From: Daedaleopsis sinensis
Taxonomy: Eukaryota; Basidiomycota; Agaricomycetes; Polyporales; Polyporaceae
Length of the DNA: 64,000 nucleotides
Assembly: GCA_033807695.1 (NCBI GenBank)
Contig: CM066308.1
Coordinates: forward strand, 3,782,001 to 3,846,000
Reading direction: 5' to 3'
The notes under the pieces were generated by a model. That model had not been told where the DNA came from. It did not search any database and worked only from the letters and a program-made list of their open reading frames with translations. Below are positions 33,310 through 44,346 of the stretch, piece by piece. Each line of letters opens with the position of its first letter. The first letter of the stretch is position 1. Made by a program: the position numbers and the translations under genes.

Positions 33310-35727
33310 ATGTTCTCTTCCTCCTTCGCCGCCTTGGTCGGCTCTAGCTTCTCCTGCTCTCTTCTCGCCGCCGCCCTTCTACCTTCTGTCGCGGCTCGAT
33401 TCGCCTCCATCCACTTCTCCCGTGTCACCCAGTGCGGCAGCTTCAACGTCTCTTTCGCAGGCGGTAAGGCCCCCGCCGCCCTCCCGCTCACTCTTTCCGT
33501 CCTCCCCTTGAACGGCACCCCGGTGTTCATCCCACTTCCCCCCGATGCCTGGAACTCGACAACCCAGACCGGCGCTGCCATTACCTTCCTGCCGTTCACA
33601 GCTGGCACGGAGTTCATCGCGTCTCTTGATGATGCCGACGGCCGCGGCACCGCTCTCGTGTCCGACATCCTCATCATCGAATCGGCGGAGAATAACGACA
33701 CCTCTTGTCTCGGGACCAACCCGGCGCCCTTCGTGCCGAGGTACGCCGTCAGCGCGCCCCTCACCCAGTGTGAGTCCTTCACCGTCGAGTACGACCCCAA
33801 CACCGCGGCCGACTCGCCGGCGGTGCGAGCGTTCGTGCCCAAAGGCGCGTCCTTCCCCGTCAACGAGACTGTGGCGGCGATCTCGGCGTCTTCCAGCGGG
33901 ATCGACAACTACCTCATGGATGTGCCTCGGGACTCGATGGTCGTCCTCATGTTCAAGGACAGCAACGGCTACGCGGAGACTACAGGGACGATGCCGATCC
34001 TTGGAGACGTCAACAGCGACGATTCGTGCGTCCCGACGAACCCGCTCTCAAACGCGGCGATGTTAGACTATGACGCGGACCAGCCACACGCGCGTGTTAC
34101 GACGAAGTGAGTTCCGTCCCTCATTTGTCTCAGCGTTCAAAGCAAGCACGTCTCCGTTATTTTGCTTCTGTGAGGTTGCACCACGCCAATGGCATGTAGC
34201 AACCGCACAAAGTATATGGTCGCTACAACGACCCACCACCTCCCATGAGCGCTTGGGAGGCGCCTACTAGAGCTGGTGGTTTTCGTTGTCCCGAATAATC
34301 ACATCCAATTGCCTGTTATGTCTGAGCTGTTCGCATTTCATTCTCCCGAGCTTCGAAAGTGCCACGCCAACCATGTTGTTAATCAATGCGGAGGTACACT
34401 GTCTGGAGTTACAACGCTACGCCTTGGAGGCAAAGAGTCATTCTGATGTCACAGGTGTCATCTCTTGCGACATCTGAGCTGACTGACAGCACGAACGTCG
34501 CTGACTTCCTTGCCTTACAGAGTGACCATCATCATCATCGCCGTCTGCGTGGGTGTCATCGCTCTCGTCGGGCTGGTCATGATCATTTGGTGCATCCGCA
34601 GTCGACGCAGAACGGCACGTTTCAGCAAGGTCACCTCCCGCGATCCAGAGAAGCCAATGATCCAGTCACAGACCGGTCCACGCCCGCTCCTCCTCCAGTC
34701 GACGGTCTCTCCTGTCACGAGCCCAGTCTCCCCTGCCGACTCAGCGTACGTCCACGGTGCGCCGCAGCAGTTCGTTCGCGACCCGCCATACATCCGCATG
34801 GGCAGCGCACTCACTACCCCGACCTCCCCGGACCCGAATGATCCTTTCGGCGAGCAGACCTCGGGTACCATCCTCGGTCCGCTTTCTGCCTCCGCACGTA
34901 CAAGTCTCAACTCCAGACCCCTCGGGCCTACTGCGATGGGGAATGCCACAGGAGGCTCTTCAACGCTAGCACTCCCGCGTGCGCGCCGGCGTGAGCCCGA
35001 AAATGGCTTATCGTACTCACCCGCTGCTCGTTCATCCGGACTGCGCCGCTCGTCCACGTTCGATGCTGCCGGAGATATGATCCCGGGCACGTCACCATAC
35101 TGGGGTGGGCGGCTCGCGGTCACCCCGGACAACTCGCTTGCGTCGAACCCGTCCTCTCTCCTCCGCCGACAGGCGTCCTATGCGTCAGCAAGAACAGGAA
35201 GGACAGGGTCCGTGTCGTCGGTAGAGATCGACCGTATCCTTGAGATGGCAACCATTTACGGCGCGCAGGACATTCTTCCCGACATGCCGCAGCCGGTGCA
35301 CACTGCCCCGGCGACGCTTCGCCAGTCGGCGTACATGGCCGGACGCGAGTCTCGGCGCGAGTCCGCGGTACTCTCCGGCTCCCCGTACTCGTCTCCCGCA
35401 CACAGCCGCAACAACAGTGCAACGGCAGGTGGACCCGGGCCTGCGCTGAGCCACTTCGGGAGCCAGACAAGTCTGCGGATGCAGCGCGCGTACCGCGAGC
35501 CGCCGCTCGCGACGCTGCCTTCGTCGCCGCTGAATTCACCGGGGATCCGCCCGAGCTTCGACGTGGACGGTGCGGCGCGTGCGCCACAGTCACAATTACA
35601 GCAGCCGCCTCAATCGCCGCTCGCCCGCGCGGCGTCGACGATGACGATGCAGTCGATGTACAGCGAGGACGGACACGGGCTCGAAGGGTTCTCGATGCTG
35701 CAGCCACCGCCGCCACGACGGAGATGA
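33310..35727 (+). CDS. Secreted-then-anchored single-pass membrane protein, function unknown
   Basis: Exons 33310-34106 and 34521-35727 join in phase 2 (donor GTGAGT, acceptor TTACAG) to about 667 residues. I chose ATG 33310 because it opens a good signal peptide (hydrophobic SCSLLAAALLPSVAARF). The extracellular part (~240 residues) has paired Cys and two related modules beginning near VTQCGSFNVSF and LTQCESFTVEY, an arrangement common in agaricomycete membrane proteins of unknown role. A transmembrane helix (TIIIIAVCVGVIALVGLVMI) is followed by RSRRRTARF and a ~370-residue Ser/Pro/Arg-rich cytoplasmic tail. A surface sensor or adhesion role is inferred from layout only. The 414-nt intron is long for this locus and could hide a small extra exon. 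Confidence 0.8.
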
Positions 35728-38166
35728 TGTACGAGGCTTTTCGGTCCCCCTCTAGGTTTCGACGTTGCTGTCGTCCGCACACGCACGCCCTGAAGCACGG
35801 GCACGGGAATTGGCACTTTGCTTTCACATTCCACCACGCATTCTCCTTCAAATTCTACACACAACGAAGGGGCCTTTTTCTCTATCTCCATCTCCATCTG
35901 CGATTTCTTCCGGTATACATACAGCTTCCGCTCAAGCATAATATATGTCTATCGTATATTGTGCCATTTGTTCCGTGTCCATAGCTTTCCCTTCACTCCG
36001 CCGACTCTGCCCTTTTCCAGTTGCTTCCTCCACGTTGTTTCTGGCTCTCGGCTAGTTGTTGCCCGCGCCCACGGCGCTGTTCACTCTTTAGCAGACGATT
36101 GCATCGTCGAAATCTTGCTCTCTCCTCTCCTCCTCCTCCTCCCTTATCTTCCCCCCTCCCGCACGCAAAACGGACTGCCCGGCAGCTGCTGCTGCACCCT
36201 GTATCCCACAGTCCAACTCGCTCCCCTCCAATATCACACGAGAGGGGGCTAGACCTTGGTCTGCCTCGGGTTCTCGAGCCCTCTCGCTCTCGCCCGTAGA
36301 CCTTTGCGTTGCGAAAACGCTTCCTGAAGTGGCCCCGTTTGTATGATTGTGTATCCCTAGCTGTACATGTACGCAAGTCGCACCTGTAGGATTACTGCGC
36401 ATCTCAAGAGTACCCTACATCAATACACTGCTCAGTGCTCAGTGTTGTGTGAGAGGTATAGGGTTTGGGCGACGACCGTCGGGACGCGCCGGATATATGT
36501 ACGACGGGAGTATCGTGATCAGTTCTGCGGGGACATCGGTGTTGTGATTTGTGAGTCCTCGGCGTTGAGTCAGCGGGACGGAGAATGTCCGTGTCGTTAT
36601 GGAGGTTTGAGCGTGTCATGATGGTATGGGCATGATCGGCCGCGGATGGCTGGTTGGGATCTTCTAGTACGACGAGAAGATGAGCATATATAGAGATGGG
36701 GCTTGGATAGGGCGAAGGAGATTGCAACAGCGACGTGGCCCGTGGGGTCGATGGTCGTGGAAATGTCAATACCGTGCAGGTCCAGATCTAGGTCCCAGGA
36801 ACCTGGTGCATAATTGAATGACGATAGGGCGGTGATCAGCGTAAGGTGATAATGAACAGGCGGGAGAGCAGGTATCAGGACTCACACGCACGACGGATGT
36901 ATCTGTATCAAGGTCTGATGCTGCGTAAACCCACAGGCACGATAGCAAGCTATTGCAACGGATTCATATCCTGCTAAGGCATTGGAGGGCGTCGACTGGC
37001 GTTGGTTGAGATTGCTGTCTCACATCGAGGAGGTCGCAGCCGAGAGCAACTGATAGACAGAACTCGCCGTGACCCTCCGTGACCGCAAGTACCACGCCAG
37101 GGTGATTAGTGGTTCATGCCTGTGGCGATCAACTTGAAGTTGACGGGTGCTCGCATCTCGTTTATACTCTGTCCGCTGGACTCGTGCCGACGGCAACAAG
37201 CCGGTCCCTTTTGCGTGAGGCCCCGTTCTTTATCAATCCACATACGCAACGCAGATGACAACGCATATGCACCACGTCCACTCTCTTGATGCTCCGGATC
37301 CTGCATGACATGATGTTCTCTGCATCAGGTCCTGCTGAACACCGTGTGGGCAGCTCGCTTCTGAATCACGGTTCCGGGCCCTTGGGCATCTTCGCAGCCT
37401 CCACAGAAGCCGTGACTTGCGCCTGGAGTCCGAGCATCAGCCTTCAGTACTGCGCGGTCGGCACACTAAAGGAATGGACCGTGGCCATCGTGTCCGTCTG
37501 TGTTTGCTCGATTGCGCCTGTCCCGCTCAGGCCGGCCCGCTTCTTCTGCTCCTGATTATCGGCAAGTGGATAGCTATTTTCCGTGTCCGTAAAACGGCCA
37601 GCTAGTAAGAGACGGACGTAGTAGTCGAGCTCTTTTGTTCAGCTGTGGCACAGGTTGAGCTCGAGTGTCCAACGTTACGAGGATACAAGTCAACTTACGC
37701 TTGAGGAGAACCTTGGCACCATGACCCATCGTGAAGATCGTCACACCGTGAATCAATTCTGAACGTTACTTACGGCGGAGGGCAAACAATTATAGCGAGA
37801 GGGATATATATTCAGCCAACCGCTTTTCCATGCAAACCCGAGTAGCGAGCGTCAGCAAGGACAAGACGTATCACTCACCCTGCTTTACATTAGAAAAGTG
37901 TTGTTCAAAGTGGATAGACAGATAAAGTCCGAAAAGCGAGCAGGCATTCGAGACGCACTGGACCAACCTTCCCGCAAAAGATAGACCGACTGCCATTCGC
38001 AAGTCATATAATAGCATACATCAAGTCATCAGGTCGAGGAGGTTGTTACAGCGGCTATGCGGAAGAGTGTCTGTCAGCTCTTGGCACCCATATAACACAC
38101 AGAGGCAGACGCACTCGAGCGCAGCATCGCAAGCCATCCATGGCATCACGAGCCAAACCATCCCAT
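35728..38166. other. Intergenic region
   Basis: About 2.4 kb between convergent genes. Frames are short, no domain or intron-consistent gene was found, and no tRNA-like structure stood out. Confidence 0.45.
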
Positions 38167-38676
38167 TCAGATCGCAATAGCCCCCGCCTCCACGTCCGCG
38201 TCCACATCATGCGCCAGCGCAGCCTGGCGCGCGCGGGGACCCCTGAACGCCTTCACGAACCGCTGTGCACGCTTCGCGACCGCGGCCCTCCAGAGCATCT
38301 CCGGGCCGATCGCGAGCGCGCGCCCCGTGCCCTCGAGGAGCTTCCCGCAGCCGTAGAGCATTGCTGCGGCAGACGCTAGAGCCGCGGCCGCGACGATCGC
38401 GGGCGGGAGGACGAGCGCGAGCAGGCCCGTCCAGAGCAGCTTGAAGACGGTGAGGCCGTCGGCGCACGTTGAGGATGCGTCCCCGTCGCCGCTGTTGCTC
38501 ACGGAGTCGGACGGTACGATGTCGAGGTGCGAGCCGGGCGGGCTGTCGGGCAGACGGGTGTATTCGGGCAGGACCGCGGGGTTGGTCCTGAACGCGGGGT
38601 CGGCGATGGCGACCTTGACATCTGCGGCCCATTCGTTGGTCGTGGAAGAGGGGTGGTTGGCATTGGGGTCGGACAT
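38167..38676 (-). CDS. Small membrane-associated protein, member 3 of the local family
   Basis: Single frame of about 169 residues from ATG 38676 (MSDPNANHPS); the frame is open further upstream, so an additional 5' exon cannot be excluded. The N-terminal half is polar (PEYTRLPDSPPGS resembles PPEYDSL of member 1). The hydrophobic helix (LLALVLPPAIVAAAALASA) and the segment YGCGKLLEGTGRALAIGPE match members 1 and 2 closely. The tail is basic, then ends Asp/Ala-rich. No named domain is recognised. Unlike members 1 and 2 it has no LRR gene next to it. Confidence 0.65.
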   Translation of the reverse strand: MSDPNANHPSSTTNEWAADVKVAIADPAFRTNPAVLPEYTRLPDSPPGSHLDIVPSDSVSNSGDGDASSTCADGLTVFKLLWTGLLALVLPPAIVAAAALASAAAMLYGCGKLLEGTGRALAIGPEMLWRAAVAKRAQRFVKAFRGPRARQAALAHDVDADVEAGAIAI

Positions 38677-39610
38677 CGCGATGTCTACGTTGCGAGTAGC
38701 TCTGAAGCTCGACGAGAGGGTGCCTGTTACAGCTAGAGTCAACCGTGTGAGATTAAACTGCTCTGACACGGGTAGAGAAAGGATGTACCTAGGATATAGT
38801 GACTCAGTCACTGCGAGATAGGGACGAAGGAGGATAAAGGGACGAATGGCCTGACTGAGACCACCCAACCTATGTAGGTGCGGCCAGTGGATGGCCGTGG
38901 GTGGCGCTGGGGGGGTATAGCATCCGATAAGCTGCGACACTACTGCGAGGCTGTCAGAGTACGATATTGCTGCGGCTGCGCGCGCAGACCGAGCTCGAGG
39001 ATCGATTCAAGGAATTCATCACTTACGAAAGGTGCATGTCACAAGTCAATTGAATGATGGCCGCTAGGACGCAAAAACGACAGTCGGTGTTTCAACAGGC
39101 ATCTTTGTTAGCTGCGGGCGCAGCTGCGCAGGGCATGCGTTCAGTTGAACATCTAAGTGTCTGCGGCAGCGGTGGGCTTCGGTGTAGCAGAATGCGATGG
39201 TGGGTAGAGTCGATTGAATACCTTGAAGATCGTAGAAGTAGCTCCACGTCAATGCTACAAACGACCATCCCCTTTCGCGTCGTGCCACAGAGCGCTATCT
39301 GCGTGGCTGATACAATCATCTATGTTCACATTGGTAACACAGGGCGTAGCCCTAAATTCCGTCGCAACGTAATCTGGGTGGAACTATTGAATTCCTTGCG
39401 CATTCCCTCCACATTGTTACCAGATGTATTCTCCGATGGAACGTGATGATAACCCAAGAATACCTTCTACATTCCATCTTGATTGTCTCTTACTGTCCGA
39501 CCGTTTCTGAGGTAATTAGTAGGTAAGTATGGGATAACGTCCCTTCTGGGACTTATCGCGTGGGTATGTATGTCTTCAAGCTGCAAGTTCGACGCTTGCG
39601 TCACCATGCA
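38677..39610. other. Intergenic region left of the tandem duplication
   Basis: Single-copy sequence ending in the 8-bp target duplication of the hAT element. No gene seen. Confidence 0.5.
39603..39610. repeat. 8-bp target site duplication, left (ACCATGCA)
   Basis: ACCATGCA directly precedes the element and is repeated directly after it at 43444-43451. An 8-bp duplication is the hallmark of hAT insertion. Confidence 0.95.
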
Positions 39611-39628
39611 CAGTGTTGTCAGTTCAGG

Positions 39629-39712
39629 TCAGACCGGTCACAGTTTGACTGACCGTCAAGCTGTTGACCGGCAGGTCTGACCGGTCTGACTCAAACGGTC
39701 TGACCGGTCAGA
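39629..39712. repeat. Left subterminal GACCGGTC cluster of hAT copy 1
   Basis: Several GACCGGTC or near-matches (AGACCGGTCA, TTGACCGGCA, CTGACCGGTCTGA, CTGACCGGTCAGA) lie within 110 bp of the left end. Subterminal arrays of short motifs bind transposase in Ac-type hAT elements; that role here is inferred. Confidence 0.7.
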
Positions 39713-39910
39713 TATCACGGGATAGGTAGATTAGCGCAGGTGGTCGGACTAGGGCGGTTAGATTGATAGTAACCGCCGGGTGTCGCTGCACAAAGGAACG
39801 TTAGCTCCTCACCGTCGCGCAACCCATCCCAGCTGTTTCCGCCCATGTAGTCCTCTCTGTTGGTAGGCACTAGTGAATAGACCTCTTTCCCCACATTCGC
39901 ATCCTCTCAA

Positions 39911-42900
39911 ATGTCCGGAAACACCTCTCGGAGAGGACCTTGGTGGGAACTTTTCGAGTCCACCGGTACAAAGTTCAGTCAGAATGAGTCCTACCAGAAC
40001 GCATGGTGCAGGGCCTGTCTATCTCAGCACATTCAGCGCAATCAGCAATTCGATGAGAATAATGTCGCTTTGGGCCTCATGCCCGGAGTGCGTCCTTATG
40101 AACAATTGAAGAGATTAGGTGAGTAATACTTAGAACAGCCGCAGTCTGAGGTAACTGACCAGTGACATATGACCGCACTTTCCCTGCTGCAGCTCTTGGT
40201 CCAAAGGCATACACCCCGGATGAGCTCGCGAGAAATCCCTTCTCCGAGTTTGATGAACAGAATGCCATTGTACCAATATACGGCCGCGCAACAACCATGT
40301 CTGCGCATGCAAGGCGCTGTCCGAACACGGATCGTGTCGTCGTCGAGGATGTTAGCAGGCGGGCACTTCAAAAAAAGGAAGCTGAAGCACGAGCACGCAC
40401 TCGACTGGCTGTGTCCACTGGCCGAGACGAGAACTCACCCTCTGCCGGCTTTGCTACTACACCCCTGCGCCTGCCGCATCGACATCCGGATGGGAGTTCC
40501 TTGGGGAAGCGAGCTCGACAAGATACAACTCCCAGTGGCTCACACAGCTTCAACCCGATCTGGGACGATGCATGTCAGCAAGAATTTGCTGCTGACCTCT
40601 GCAAGGTTTTCATCGCCAATGCAATCTCTTGGAACGTCGCGGATAACCCACAGTTCCTTCATTTCTTCTCGAAGTGGCTGCCGGCTGCTGACATGCCCAG
40701 TCGTCGCAGCCTTTCCGGCACACACTTGAATGAGGCAGTCGAACAGGTCAAGCAGAAGGTACTGCTGCGCGTTGAAGGCAAGACGGCTGTGGGTCAAAGC
40801 GATGGGTGGAAGAATGTGGCAAAGACGAACGTGACCAGCACAATTATGTCTGTTAATCACGAGGTGTGTGCAATACCTCTAGCAGTAGCACTGCAGTATA
40901 TCAAACCTTCTCATGCACACATTCTAAGCCCTATCTCGTTCGCACGCACAACATGACTGGGCGGCCCAAGACAGGAGACGAGATGCTCCAGATCATTCTA
41001 GCTGACATCCGGTATATGGAGACGACATACAAGGTCAAGGTGGTGGGTTGGTGCACCGATGATGGCCCGGACGGCAAGAAGGCCCGACGACTTCTTCTAG
41101 ACTCCCATCCCCATCTCATCGTGCTATTCTGCTGGGCGCATCAAATCAACCTGATCGTTGGGGACATGCTCAACGGTGTCCCTTGGATAACCGACACTAT
41201 GCATGACACTGTGGACATCGTCAATTGGTTCAATAACCATGGTGTTGCTCTTGACCTGCTGCGCAGGGAGCAGCTTCTTACACGCCCGATTCCATACGCT
41301 CTCATCCGACCCGTTCTCACCCGCTGGACATCACATTTCCTCTCGTGCACTCGTCTTCTTCTCCTTGAATCCGATATGCGCAGTTGTGTCTTCCGCCACT
41401 CATCCCGTATCGAGCAATCAGTTGGCACCGACACTGATGCTCTCGCGAAAGTACGCACTGTGCTTGATCGTGTGCGCAGTGACGGGTTTTGGGTTAATTT
41501 GAAGCGGTATGTTCTCATTTCTAATATATCTTGATATGACCGTCTGACGATCAATTACCTACCTGGATACAGCATGAGAGAATGCCTTGAACCTCTCGCT
41601 GTGGCTTCAAATATCATGCAAGGCTCGGACACACGGCTGGACCACGTTCTGCTTACTCTGGGCCACTTGTACAAGGTTTATAGCCGGCCAGGCTTCGACC
41701 CTGCTGTGAGCACAAAAGTACTCGCCGGTCTTGAAGCACGCTGGAAGAAGACCGATCAAGACCCCTTCATTCTTTCCGTATTCATGAACCCGTACATACG
41801 GGGTCATTGCTTCAGCCGCCGAGCTCTTCTTCCTATCGACCTCATCGACATGGCACGTCGCGGATTCAAACGCTTCTTCGAAAAGAACACCGACTCATAT
41901 TTCCTCCGAGGGCTACTCGACTACTCAAATGGGCGAAGCGACTTTGCTCCTGCCAAGATGCTGCTTAGCATCTTCCGCGATGACGCTCGAAACGAGGGAA
42001 AGGTAGGACTATTTCTTAATATATTCACAAGGATGTTGACTAAGCATTCGTACTCTGGCAGCGTGTCGATGTCAAGCAAATCTGGGAAACACTTGATGCC
42101 GCTCCCGAAGAAGTCAGCCCTGGAGTGGAAGGCATCGCGCAGCTTGGGTACCGGCTTGCATCAGTTGTCGGGAGCACTGGGGACACGGAGCGAACGTTTA
42201 GCTTCATGGGCAAGACACACACTGCCTCACGGTCCCGTCTATCCCCTGAGAAAGTCCACAAGGCAGTGCAGGTCCAGATGTATCTTCTCCGTGCACAGCA
42301 AGAGGCTACTCCAGGTTCAAACCGTCGAGCTCGTCGCTTTGGCGACTCCTTGACAGGCCTCGACAACTGCGATCCCGCTCGCGCCGACTATGTGATGTCC
42401 ACTCCGACTCCCTCTCGTTTTGCCACACCTAGCACAGGACAGCAACCACTTCCGTCACTTCAGTCATCCTTTCCAAGCTCCCCACCGGCTATACCACCAC
42501 TCCGAGCTGCTACCTCATTTTCCTCAGGCTCTCCGAGCTCGACTCAGCCAACCCCCGGATCTTCTGGTTCCCTACCCTATCCTGCTAGTAGCATGGTCGG
42601 TGCCTCTTCCGGGCTCATGCGCCATGCTTCCGACACCTCTATGATTGACGAAATGGGTAGGCCCAATGGGAGACTTGCTGAGTTTGCCATTCCGCACGTA
42701 TATCCTCAAGACGTCGAGGAGAACCCTTTCGACCGCATGGCTGAGCAGCTTATGGCCGATGCTCATCAGTCATGGGTTGATGGGCCCGAAGAAAGCCTCT
42801 CCGATGACATCAATCCCGGTGATGCTGCCTTCTGGAACCCCCCTTTGCACGCTGATGCACTGGCATTGCCCGAAGAAGCAGATGCCACACTTCTAGATCA

Positions 42901-43099
42901 TATTGCCATTCCGGTACGACTTCGAGGTCCACGAGCGAGGAATCGAACATGCATTCCTCTTGCCCAGCTCTTTGTCTACGATACTCAACCATCTACGACT
43001 TCTATCCCTGACACAGCAAGACTTGACCTGTTCTGGGCGGATGGAGTGCAAGGTCTACAGGCAGAAGCGACAGAGATGGAGTCGCTGGAGGGGTCTTGA
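39911..43099 (+). CDS. hAT family transposase, copy 1
   Basis: Five exons (39911-40118, 40163-40863, 40929-41506, 41573-42002, 42062-43099) join in phase to about 984 residues. The enzyme cuts and pastes the element in the nucleus. Near the N-terminus a BED-like zinc-finger region has WCRACLSQH (Cys33, Cys36). The RNase H-like core shows VGQSDGWKN (first Asp region), WCTDDGPDG (Asp347/348) and the hAT motif CWAH (Cys371, His374), then VLTRW. Exon 5 begins with the C-terminal hAT dimerisation region, including ASVVGSTGDTERTFSFMG with its conserved Glu. The last ~250 residues are Ser/Pro-rich and then acidic, an extension beyond most hAT proteins. All introns are 44-66 nt. Nothing appears broken; activity cannot be proved from sequence. 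Confidence 0.92.
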
Positions 43100-43256
43100 A
43101 TATGTCTACTACGCCCATCCTAACCTTATACTACTATTAGATACTAGCTGTTATGCATACTAGTAGGCTAATCCGTACATATGAGCAATCCAATTCAGCG
43201 ATGTGATGAATCAACCTGTCCGAGTCTGACCCTTCCAGAACCACCGAGTAAATCCG

Positions 43257-43294
43257 AATGAGCCTGCACCGCGCCAGCACGGTGCAGGCTCATT
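43257..43294. other. Perfect 15-bp hairpin near the right end of hAT copy 1
   Basis: AATGAGCCTGCACCG at 43257-43271 and its exact complement at 43280-43294 flank an 8-nt loop. It lies between the transposase stop codon and the right subterminal motifs. It may act in RNA 3'-end formation or in transposition. Confidence 0.85.
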
Positions 43295-43354
43295 GCAAGA
43301 CGCTGGTGCATTAGATCTAATCAATTATACAGACGCTCGTGCGATGGATTGATT

Positions 43355-43422
43355 GACCGGTCAGGTCAAACCGGTCAGTGACTGACCACTGCGACCGGCC
43401 ATAGGGGTCTGACCGGTCTAAC
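43355..43422. repeat. Right subterminal GACCGGTC cluster of hAT copy 1
   Basis: GACCGGTCAGG, AAACCGGTCAG, GCGACCGGCC and CTGACCGGTCTAA lie just inside the right end, mirroring the left cluster. Confidence 0.7.
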
Positions 43423-43443
43423 ACCTGGTCAGTGCCAACACTG

Positions 43444-43451
43444 ACCATGCA
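43444..43451. repeat. 8-bp target site duplication, right (ACCATGCA)
   Basis: Exact match to 39603-39610, directly after the element. Confidence 0.95.
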
Positions 43452-43475
43452 TCTCTCTCATCCGTACCACCATCT

Positions 43476-43583
43476 ACTGACGCTCTCCCATACTAACTGA
43501 TCCCACTAACCTGACGCTCCTGCACTGATCCCACTAACCTGACGCTCCCATACTAACTGATCACACTGACTTGACACTGCACT
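43476..43583. repeat. Minisatellite, about 28-34 bp units (unit 1)
   Basis: Three to four imperfect units share CCCACTAACCTGACGCTCC and CATACTAACTGATC. It lies immediately right of the hAT insertion, which therefore entered at the edge of this repeat. Confidence 0.8.
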
Positions 43584-43641
43584 GACCTGACCACAAACTT
43601 AGTGCCCGTGACCAATGGCTGAGCCGACCGAGGACTAGGAC

Positions 43642-43737
43642 TGTGCCGACCAGGATTGTGCCGACCCAGGACCATTGTGCCGACCCAGGACCCTTGTGCC
43701 GACCCAGGACCCTTGTGCCGACCCAGGACTGTGCCGA
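43642..43737. repeat. 19-bp minisatellite (unit 1)
   Basis: TTGTGCCGACCCAGGACCC is repeated head to tail, with two or three exact and several degenerate copies. Confidence 0.85.
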
Positions 43738-44346
43738 ATGTGGACTCAGCTAGGAGGATGCTAGTGCCGATTGCGGGCTGAGCGACGGGGAGGCAACAAA
43801 GGTGAGTATATGCTTTGCTGCCAGTGCTATGTGTTGAGTCGAGTCGGTCACATTCTTCTGTACGGTCATCTGTGTACTTGTGGTAGAATACTTAGCTGTA
43901 TGCTATACATAGATGAGCTGTAGTATGCTAGTACTGGTGAGGCACGCATACATCGAAATCAAAAATCCATTCGCTTGAGCTGGATACTACTGTAGGTGAA
44001 CCTGCGAGTGCGCCCAGTGTGCTCACGTAATCTGAGCCTGCCAGGGTTTATTCTGGATTTAACATATCAGTTTCTCAAGTACCTCCGGCAGTAGAATGAG
44101 AGTGGAAGGTGGGTTCAATGAGGGAGGAATGAAGGCGAATATGTGATAAGTCTCCGTAAGTTTACAAGCCGGTGGAATCTGAGGTATATCATGGAGGAAT
44201 GTCCGAGGAACCTTTGAATCTAACGCTCATTCCGTCACGACGGAATTTAGCGCTACACCCTGTGTAAGTGAAGCAGTCTACATGCATGTCGACAAACCAG
44301 GGTAACATGAAGACACGCACCAAAATGTTGGGGGTTCATGATTTTT
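43738..44346. other. Intergenic region (unit 1)
   Basis: About 600 bp, moderately AT-richer than the flanks, between the minisatellite and the HRI1-like gene. No gene seen. Confidence 0.5.

Larger units (their letters stand above)
39611..43443 (+). mobile_element. hAT DNA transposon, copy 1 (complete, with target duplication)
   Basis: The 3833-bp element starts CAGTGTTGTCA and ends TGCCAACACTG, whose complement starts CAGTGTTGGCA, so the terminal inverted repeats match at 10 of 11 positions. It is flanked by perfect 8-bp duplications ACCATGCA. Both ends carry clusters of the palindrome GACCGGTC. The transposase inside is apparently complete, so the element looks autonomous and young. A strong hairpin lies near its right end. 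Confidence 0.95.

Noticed and set aside
32874..33908. A 344-codon minus-strand frame over the start of the third membrane-protein gene
   Set aside because: It overlaps the signal peptide exon in antisense and has no recognisable domain.
39611..43443. A retrotransposon or virus-derived origin for the repeated element
   Set aside because: There is no reverse transcriptase, integrase or long terminal repeat. Terminal inverted repeats, 8-bp target duplication and the hAT motifs settle the class.
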